Shown here: positions 58,547 through 64,000 of the stretch, in pieces
Numbering within the stretch: the stretch's first letter is position 1
How the letters are laid out: each line of letters begins with the position of its first letter
NCBI RefSeq assembly: GCF_000743705.1
Contig: NZ_JQEZ01000003.1
Coordinates: forward strand, 456,180-520,179
Direction: 5' to 3'
From: Ruegeria halocynthiae
Lineage (GTDB): Bacteria; Pseudomonadota; Alphaproteobacteria; Rhodobacterales; Rhodobacteraceae
Length of the DNA: 64,000 bases
Made by a program: the position numbers and the translations under genes
The notes under the pieces: model-generated
Told to the model about the DNA's origin: nothing
The model's input: the letters and a program-made list of their open reading frames with translations, nothing else
Database searches by the model: none

Positions 58547-59428
58547 TCAGTCGCCGCCACGCGCTTTTGCGCCGCTGACCTTTGCGCCACTTACCTTGGC
58601 GCCGCTGACTTTGGCACCGCTCACCTTGGCGCCGCTGACCTTTGCACCTGAAACTTTGGCGCCACCGATAGCCGGGCTATCGAACCCGAAATAGATATCC
58701 AGCAGGACCTGTTCGAATTGGCCCGTCATGACGTCCATACGAATGGTGAAATCGGCCTTGTTGTAATCCCAAACACGAATGTCGTCAGCAAACTGAAAAT
58801 CAGCAGAGGCGACCCCGGTCAGGTTGGGATTGTTTGGCGCACGCGCAGCAAGATTGCCCGGCGCATTGTCATCGTCGCCTTCTTGGTTGACGAAATCACC
58901 GTCGCCATGCACCAGAAAGATAACGGGCTCAGGCAGTTCATAGTACACGCCTTCATAGGAAAACCCGTAAATTCTGGCGAGACGCCCGCCGTCCAGGAAC
59001 TGATCCCCAAGGAAATTGTTCACACCCTTTCCACGGCGGCGTTTTCCTTTGAATTTAAATTCCTGCGCTTCTGGGGACCCATCAACCTTGGCGACCTGTT
59101 TCCAGAAAGTACGCTTGTGTTTGGAACCTTTCTTAACGAAAACAAAATCGCCTTTTGGTTCGGTCCTACGGTCTGAAAGGACAAGATCGGTGCCGGTTTT
59201 TTTGATTTTGTAAACACCTGAAATTTCAGAATTGTTTACCTGCACCAGAACTTTGTCGCCAACTTCCACTGTCACGTCATCAATTTTATCATCCGTGATA
59301 TCCGGCTTTGTCGTTATGCTGTCATCAATAATTGCGACACGCACACGCGTATCCTTTTTGAGCTTCAAGTCATCAACGGTTCGGCCAAACAACAACACTT
59401 CAGAAAAGCTCAGTAAAGACTCGGTCAT
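58547..59428 (-). CDS. Unknown protein with C-terminal AKVSG pentad repeats, candidate substrate of YcaO-TfuA
   Basis: 293 residues; the ATG at 59428 has CGGGAGAG upstream. No signal peptide. Residues about 40-110 resemble a module common in phage tail and surface proteins (DDVTVEVGDKVLVQV, GVYKIKKTG, GDFVFVKKG). A basic stretch (KFKGKRRRGKG, 125-135) and a hydrophobic centre (YGFSYEGVYYELPEPVIFLVHG) follow. Residues 257-286 are six perfect AKVSG units, then AKARG and GD. The pentads fit the A(D/N)LxG pattern of pentapeptide-repeat proteins, but seven would make under two beta-helix turns; they could also be repeated core units modified by the YcaO-TfuA enzymes of the same operon. Function unknown. 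Confidence 0.85.
   Translation of the reverse strand: MTESLLSFSEVLLFGRTVDDLKLKKDTRVRVAIIDDSITTKPDITDDKIDDVTVEVGDKVLVQVNNSEISGVYKIKKTGTDLVLSDRRTEPKGDFVFVKKGSKHKRTFWKQVAKVDGSPEAQEFKFKGKRRRGKGVNNFLGDQFLDGGRLARIYGFSYEGVYYELPEPVIFLVHGDGDFVNQEGDDDNAPGNLAARAPNNPNLTGVASADFQFADDIRVWDYNKADFTIRMDVMTGQFEQVLLDIYFGFDSPAIGGAKVSGAKVSGAKVSGAKVSGAKVSGAKVSGAKARGGD
58556..58660 (-). repeat. Seven 15-bp tandem units coding AKVSG (x6) and AKARG
   Basis: Units begin at 58571, 58586, 58601, 58616, 58631 and 58646 (plus-strand order), with the variant unit at 58556-58570. Five different synonymous spellings occur among the six identical pentads; only 58571-58585 and 58631-58645 are the same. Amino acids are kept while third positions drift, so the repeat is maintained at the protein level. 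Confidence 0.95.
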
Positions 59429-59577
59429 AATTTACTCTCCCGATTACGGGATCGACGGCGTTCAAGACTGCGTCGCCCCCTCTTGGCGGTTCGAAAAGAT
59501 ACGAACCAAAATGTTCCACAATAATCACCCCACAACTCAATGCCATAAAATGGCTCAGAAAAAAAGAATTTTAGGCG

Positions 59578-60873
59578 TTAGCTCGGAACCTGCGTTCGGA
59601 CGGAATTGGCATGGCTGTCGCCTTCGGGATCCGGCAATCTGGGTCCGGCGGTTGTCAGGCCGATATCGCGCATTCGGAAATTGCCTTCGATGATCCGGCG
59701 AAATGCCCCTCCGGTGATGTCCTGATCCACCGCCAGCAATGCCTTTTCCACCCCGAAATAGCTGAGCATATCCGCGTCCAGCCGTTCCCAGGTATCGGCC
59801 AGATAGGTGCCCAGAAAATCGCGCGCCTCAAGCAGGGCGATGCGGAACCCTTCGGGGTTTTTTGCATAGCGGGCGTCGAAGATATCCTGCATCACGGCAG
59901 AGTAATTCGGGGACCCTTCCATCTGGTCTGACAGGTCTTCGTCCTCGGGTGAAATCAGGCCGTGCATCAGCAACCGCTCGTGATAGATATCTACGAATAC
60001 GTCGAACATTGCGCCGGTCAATGGCTCGGACAGGGCATGTTCACTGGACCATCCTGCGGCGAATTCGGACAGGGACCGGTTGTTGGCTGCTGTTCGGATT
60101 TGGGCATTTTCGGACAGTTCTGCAAACCGATTCAGGCGATTGAAGGTGTAAAGATTGCCCCGTGTGTTTTTCAACAACGTGTCGACAACCGACCCGAAGT
60201 GCAAAGATGCCAACAGGGCAACCAAATCGGCGGCGGATTCATGAAATCCGTAATATTCCCCCGATGCATCCCCGTCAGAGGGCATTCCGATCACGCTGTA
60301 AATGATGGCGTGGCCGATTTCATGTGCGACGACATCAAAATTCAGGCTGTAAGGGCGGTATTCGTCTCCATGTTCGTGCGTGCCGCCGGTTTCCAGAAAC
60401 CCCCAGCCAATATGAGCGTTGTCCAAACTGGGCAGCAGCGACAATTCCAGACGGTCGAAGTCTCGGGCGAAATGCCAGGGGATTGGTCGGTCGAAATACC
60501 CTTGCCAGACGTCCATGGTGAAATGTGCAGACCCATATAGATGTGCCGCCTCAAACGCCGGATCAGATGGGTCGATATGGATGAAATTGCCGAATTCATC
60601 CGGCATGGCGGGCGGATGAATGTACCCGTCCCAAGGCGGTAAATACATGCCCGGCCCATTTGGCCCCGGCACGATTGCGCCATAGGGGGTCGTTTTGCCC
60701 ACTGGGTTGACGGTGTACATGCGCGGCCCGGACGGTCCCGGTCCGATACTGCCTTGCGGTGCCGAAACCTCGACCAGTTCCAACTGCGCGTCAGGCTCCA
60801 GAAAAGGCGATTGCGGAAACAACAGAAACCGAGTGCCCGGTTCTTCGTCATTGGTATGTTCGGGTAAGTTCAT
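59578..60873 (-). CDS. Gluzincin-like zinc metallopeptidase of unknown role
   Basis: 431 residues, ATG at 60873. Zinc site VVAHEIGHAIIYSVIG (HExxH, 184-188) followed 24 residues later by FHESAADLVALL, where E212 and D216 fit the ExxxD third-ligand motif of thermolysin/fungalysin-type peptidases. The N-terminal 80 residues are Pro/Gly-rich with a duplicated element, GPGPSGPRMY (44-53) and VPGPNGPGMY (68-77). No signal peptide is apparent, so it is not a standard secreted thermolysin. Between tfuA and the repeat protein, it could be the maturation protease of the modified product; that is inference. Confidence 0.82.
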   Translation of the reverse strand: MNLPEHTNDEEPGTRFLLFPQSPFLEPDAQLELVEVSAPQGSIGPGPSGPRMYTVNPVGKTTPYGAIVPGPNGPGMYLPPWDGYIHPPAMPDEFGNFIHIDPSDPAFEAAHLYGSAHFTMDVWQGYFDRPIPWHFARDFDRLELSLLPSLDNAHIGWGFLETGGTHEHGDEYRPYSLNFDVVAHEIGHAIIYSVIGMPSDGDASGEYYGFHESAADLVALLASLHFGSVVDTLLKNTRGNLYTFNRLNRFAELSENAQIRTAANNRSLSEFAAGWSSEHALSEPLTGAMFDVFVDIYHERLLMHGLISPEDEDLSDQMEGSPNYSAVMQDIFDARYAKNPEGFRIALLEARDFLGTYLADTWERLDADMLSYFGVEKALLAVDQDITGGAFRRIIEGNFRMRDIGLTTAGPRLPDPEGDSHANSVRTQVPS

Positions 60874-60916
60874 AAAACACCCTTCCGTGTCGTGCGCGGA
60901 TCAATCCAGTGATCCT

Positions 60917-62230
60917 TTAGTTGGACGTATCCTCCGGGCCGACACCCTGTTGGCAAAACAAAAATTCAGTTTCTATCAATTCATAAAGTGCATCGCGCCC
61001 GGCCAGGCCAAGCGATCCTGCGTATGATTCAAGATCATCTGGCACCTCTTGGTCAAGACGTGTTTCAAAAAACCACATCATCATGCGTAAACGATCCGCG
61101 CCGGCTTTACCGCCGGGGGTTACAATCGCCGCCTTGCTGGTCGCGCGATCCCGCAATTTGGCATATTGGCCTGTGCGGCGCAGATCTGACAATAGCATGG
61201 CATCCAGTTTCCCGGCGCGCGCGCTTACGGTGCCGTCGATCCGCGATGCATCGGCCAGCATCGCCTCATATCCTTCGACACTCAGGTCATTGGCGGTGAG
61301 CCATGCCATCAGATCAGCCTGCCGCGACAGGCCCGCATCGGCCCGGTGATCCGCCATTTGCTTGAGCAGGGTGTCGCGATCGGGTTCGCGGTTCTGTCGG
61401 GACGCGTCCTCTTTGGACAGCAATGCCAGAACTGCACGCTCGCGCATTCGGGCGTACAGTTTTGGGTTCAACCGGACCTCATCAATCACCGCGCTGTCGA
61501 CCGAGGGCGCGTCACCGTCGACCCGTGCCCGCAGACCTTTCCAGACCAGGGTCCGTTCTGTTCGCGCGGGCTCGGTCAGGGGCAGGGGGGTGCCGTTCAG
61601 ATGTTCGGACATGCGCATCAGCATGTCGCGTGCATCCTGCCCCTTGGCGTCGATACCCCCTTCAGGCAGCCATTCGGTGAATTCCGTAATTCCGGCAAGG
61701 TCTTTCACACGGCCCAAAATGTCCGGCCAGACACGTTGACGATAATGCATAGCCTTGGCGGCCCGCAGCACCTCTGCCGCAGTTTCCGGTGGCAGAATTC
61801 CGTCAGCCTGTGCCTGAGCGACAGTGGCGCGAACTGACACCATTGGTACGCTCAGCGGGGGAAACCCCAATTCGGCCGGGCCGTGCAGAACCGCCACCTC
61901 ATCATCATCGTGCAGAACGCCCGAGTGATAATCTTCGAAAATGCGCCCAACACCGATCATCCCGAAATCGGCCAGTTCGGCCGCCCTCAATGCACCCATG
62001 CTGGCGCTGCCGAACACCGGGATACCTTGTTCAATCGCCCACAGGATTTCCTTGTGCCAGACCGAGGGGACACCTTCGAAAAACCCATCAATAATGCCAA
62101 TGGCATCGGGCTTGTCCCGGGTCACGCGATAGACATCACCCTGCTGCACGGGCGGTAGGATCGTGGCGTCCAGGCATTCGGACACCGCGTCAGCCGTAAG
62201 GGTCGGCCCAACAAAAACCACTGCCGTCAT
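60917..62230 (-). CDS. TfuA-domain protein, partner of YcaO
   Basis: 437 residues; its ATG overlaps the YcaO stop (ATGA), so the two are translated together. The TfuA core occupies about 1-120: AVVFVGPTLTADAV, IGIIDGFFEGVPSVWHKEIL, FGSASMGALRAAEL, GVGRIFEDYHSG. The rest is a helical extension rich in Arg, Ala and Asp. In thioamide-forming systems TfuA is thought to help deliver sulfur to YcaO. The family was named for a trifolitoxin-linked gene in Rhizobium. Confidence 0.92.
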   Translation of the reverse strand: MTAVVFVGPTLTADAVSECLDATILPPVQQGDVYRVTRDKPDAIGIIDGFFEGVPSVWHKEILWAIEQGIPVFGSASMGALRAAELADFGMIGVGRIFEDYHSGVLHDDDEVAVLHGPAELGFPPLSVPMVSVRATVAQAQADGILPPETAAEVLRAAKAMHYRQRVWPDILGRVKDLAGITEFTEWLPEGGIDAKGQDARDMLMRMSEHLNGTPLPLTEPARTERTLVWKGLRARVDGDAPSVDSAVIDEVRLNPKLYARMRERAVLALLSKEDASRQNREPDRDTLLKQMADHRADAGLSRQADLMAWLTANDLSVEGYEAMLADASRIDGTVSARAGKLDAMLLSDLRRTGQYAKLRDRATSKAAIVTPGGKAGADRLRMMMWFFETRLDQEVPDDLESYAGSLGLAGRDALYELIETEFLFCQQGVGPEDTSN

Positions 62231-63432
62231 GCAAACCCTTCCATAACACGTTGCGCCCGTGGCCCCGGTACATAGTCCGGATCGTCATGGGGGGCTTCCA
62301 GGCCGGGGATGACGGCCCTGACAACCGCAATATCAAACCCCGGGCGCGATAGATCGACAGTAACCACCTGCGACATCCCTGTCGCGGCCAGCCGATCCAG
62401 CAGCAATTCCAAATCCTCGTCAAACGATGAGGTCAGCGCAGACGGGCAATCCGCAAATTTCTGCCGGGGCGCGGCCCCGTCGATCAAATCACGGACGTAT
62501 CTGGCCCGGTCTGTCTTGGCCTGATCGGTGAATTCAGACGGGTCCAGATCATCCCGCGCGCCCGAGATATAGGTCAACCGGGTCTGCGCCGCTTCGGTCA
62601 CGGCACGAAGCAATGCGATGGCCCGATCCGGGTGACACCCATCACCGATCCCGATGTGGCCGGGTTGGGCGCCGCCTTCACAGATCACACAGCGAAAACT
62701 GGCGATGCCGATATCCGAGGTCGTGTTCCACAATCCCATCTCCAACCCGGCCTCAGTGATCATGGACATGGCCTGACGACAACGCTTGTCGTCAACGCTG
62801 TCCGGATCAAGCCGTGTGGCCGCTGGCTGATGGTGCCACAAGGTCGTGGCGTCGCGCTCAATCAACTCGCAGATTGCGTGGCAACTGGCCTCGGACTCAT
62901 TGTTGCCCGAGGCCAATCCGTTCGTAGTTCGCGGAAAGGCGGCCTGACCGCCAACCGGCGCATGGGTATAATCGGTATCGACCATCTCAAGCGGGACCCA
63001 ACACGTCCGAGCAGACCCCAGATCGCGCCCCTGAACCCACAGCAGATTGCCATGCGGATCAAAGCGCCCGCCGGTCACGCGCGGCAATCTGGTGGCGTCA
63101 ACCACCCAGTCTTCGGCTGCCAATTCGATGTATCTGGCCAGACGTTGTGGCAATTGAATCCGTTCGGCGTGCCACGATTCAATTGCCTCCATCACGCCCG
63201 ACGCCTGCGCCGCGCTGAGCGACAAACCTTTCCCAAGCGAAACCGCAACCGAGCGGGAATTCGGACGCGCGACCATGACTGTAGGCAGCCCGATCCGATC
63301 CAACCCCGTCAGGTTGGCTATTCGGGTAATACCCATTTCGTGGAGCAACGGTTTTACGATTTCCAGAGTCTGTTCAGGGTCACGCAGGCGGTGCGTATCC
63401 AGCACATATCGCTTCTGTGATGTTTTAGGCAT
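62227..63432 (-). CDS. YcaO-domain protein (ATP-dependent peptide backbone modification)
   Basis: 401 residues from the ATG at 63432, preceded by AAGG; an upstream in-frame start at 63474 is less likely. Family motifs: GKGLSLSAAQASGVMEAIE (about 68-85), NGLASGNNESEASCHAICEL (171-190) with ELIERDA (189-195), and the C-terminal VIPGLEAPH...YVPG. YcaO enzymes activate the peptide backbone with ATP; with TfuA they make thioamides (as in thioviridamide-type peptides and archaeal methyl-CoM reductase). No cyclodehydratase E1-like partner or azoline dehydrogenase lies nearby, which favours thioamidation over azoline formation. First gene of the four-gene operon. Confidence 0.93.
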   Translation of the reverse strand: MPKTSQKRYVLDTHRLRDPEQTLEIVKPLLHEMGITRIANLTGLDRIGLPTVMVARPNSRSVAVSLGKGLSLSAAQASGVMEAIESWHAERIQLPQRLARYIELAAEDWVVDATRLPRVTGGRFDPHGNLLWVQGRDLGSARTCWVPLEMVDTDYTHAPVGGQAAFPRTTNGLASGNNESEASCHAICELIERDATTLWHHQPAATRLDPDSVDDKRCRQAMSMITEAGLEMGLWNTTSDIGIASFRCVICEGGAQPGHIGIGDGCHPDRAIALLRAVTEAAQTRLTYISGARDDLDPSEFTDQAKTDRARYVRDLIDGAAPRQKFADCPSALTSSFDEDLELLLDRLAATGMSQVVTVDLSRPGFDIAVVRAVIPGLEAPHDDPDYVPGPRAQRVMEGFA

Positions 63433-63696
63433 TTGCTGACCTTGCCAGGAATATGTGCAATGACCACAATGCAAAAAACACGCCGGGCCAGTCTGTTAAA
63501 TCTTAGGATGATGGAACAAATCCGTTGGGTCAACAGCGTCGGCAGGTCGGTTTTTGAGAGGTCGCTGGCGTAAACTCGGGTTACTCAAATATTTTTACAT
63601 AACTAGTATTACGCGATTCAAGTATCGCTCACGGGCACATTCTAAACTGGAAAGCGACTTTTCCTCTATCCTACTGGAAAGTCAGGAGAACAGTTT
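63433..63696. promoter_or_regulatory. Region between YcaO operon and IS30-type transposase (264 bases)
   Basis: It must carry the leftward promoter of the YcaO operon and the left end of the insertion element. It is AT-rich around 63585-63630. ACTGGAAAG occurs twice (63646-63654, 63673-63681) just before the transposase and may belong to the element's end. No small gene or clear operator seen. Confidence 0.4.
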
Positions 63697-64000
63697 ATGG
63701 AACGAACCGAGTTAAATCTAGCCGAACGGCGCACAATCGAGGACCTGTTGCTTAGAAAGATCAAAGTGGCTGAGATCGCCCGACAGATACACCGTCATCG
63801 TGCGACCGTGTACCGTGAGATCAAACGCAACTTCTTCAAGGACGACGAGCTTCCTCAGCTGAATGGTTATTACGGAATGCTGGCGCAGAAGTCCGCAGCC
63901 GAACGACGTGCGCGGCGACGCAAACTCGTTCGAATTCCTGAACTGCGAGAGGCAGTGATTGATCGCCTCCAAGAAGGTTGGTCACCTGAGCAGATTGCCG
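63697..64000 (+). CDS. IS30-family transposase, N-terminal part (runs off the window)
   Basis: 101 codons from the ATG at 63697, with CAGGAG upstream, open to the end of the window. It begins MERTELNLAERRTIEDLLLR and has the IS30 HTH (KVAEIARQIHRHRATVYREI), then the Arg-rich YYGMLAQKSAAERRARRR and EGWSPEQIA segments typical of the family. The DDE catalytic domain lies outside the window. Intact as far as seen. Confidence 0.9.
   Translation, partial: MERTELNLAERRTIEDLLLRKIKVAEIARQIHRHRATVYREIKRNFFKDDELPQLNGYYGMLAQKSAAERRARRRKLVRIPELREAVIDRLQEGWSPEQIA

Noticed and set aside
58556..58660. Tandem repeat read as a CRISPR array or as recent replication slippage
   Set aside because: Units are 15 bases without spacers, in frame, and differ at synonymous positions, so neither explanation fits.

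Overview
The window looks like a chromosomal segment of a marine alphaproteobacterium of the Roseobacter/Ruegeria type (Rhodobacterales). The basis is protein-level resemblance: a Na+-translocating NADH:quinone oxidoreductase, high GC, many alphaproteobacterial ABC-transport and catabolic operons, and an intergenic repeat (22580-22636) of a kind I recall from this group. No rRNA, tRNA or CRISPR array was recognised.

Layout. 1-7436: end of nqrD, then nqrE and nqrF; a leftward block of sugar-nucleotide genes (nucleotide-sugar dehydrogenase, UDP-glucuronate 4-epimerase), a PPP-type phosphatase and a CBS-domain protein; then the Na+-NQR maturation genes apbE and nqrM, cut off from nqrF by that block. 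7510-13279: sulfatase/phosphonate monoester hydrolase-like enzyme, then a tight run of gpmI, an EnvC-like factor and ctpA. 13327-20312: DHA2 drug exporter, two unknown proteins, and a 1032-residue ABC-exporter-like protein with a ruined ATPase site and a cyclic-nucleotide-binding-like tail, followed by a CPBP protease. 20372-29618: housekeeping genes (accD, folC, zapE, sthA, fghA), two more transporters, HAD phosphatase, YaiI. 29823-38012: TetR regulator, then a peptide ABC transporter operon with an embedded M24 (Xaa-Pro-type) peptidase and a convergent GntR regulator; the promoter of the operon and that of the regulator carry nearly the same 17-bp dyad.

38189-43240: a GlxA/AraC-type regulator followed by iron-dependent alcohol dehydrogenase, phosphonoacetate hydrolase (phnA) and phosphonoacetaldehyde dehydrogenase (phnY). 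Together these could convert 2-hydroxyethylphosphonate to acetate and phosphate. 43315-55802: two divergent operons around a GntR regulator and a perfect 14-bp palindrome. They encode a sugar ABC importer and a non-phosphorylating route for L-fucose (probably also D-arabinose): mutarotase, dehydrogenase, lactonase, UxaA-type dehydratase, then two possible exits (SDR plus FAH hydrolase, or FAH-type dehydratase plus aldehyde dehydrogenase).

55987-64000: GNAT acetyltransferase, a class III nucleotide cyclase with TPRs, and then the most unusual locus: a leftward operon of YcaO, TfuA, a gluzincin-like metallopeptidase, and a 293-residue protein ending in six perfect AKVSG pentads plus one variant. 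YcaO-TfuA pairs install backbone thioamides in known systems, so this may be an undescribed peptide- or protein-modification system with a repeat-bearing substrate. An IS30-type transposase begins just beyond it and runs off the window.
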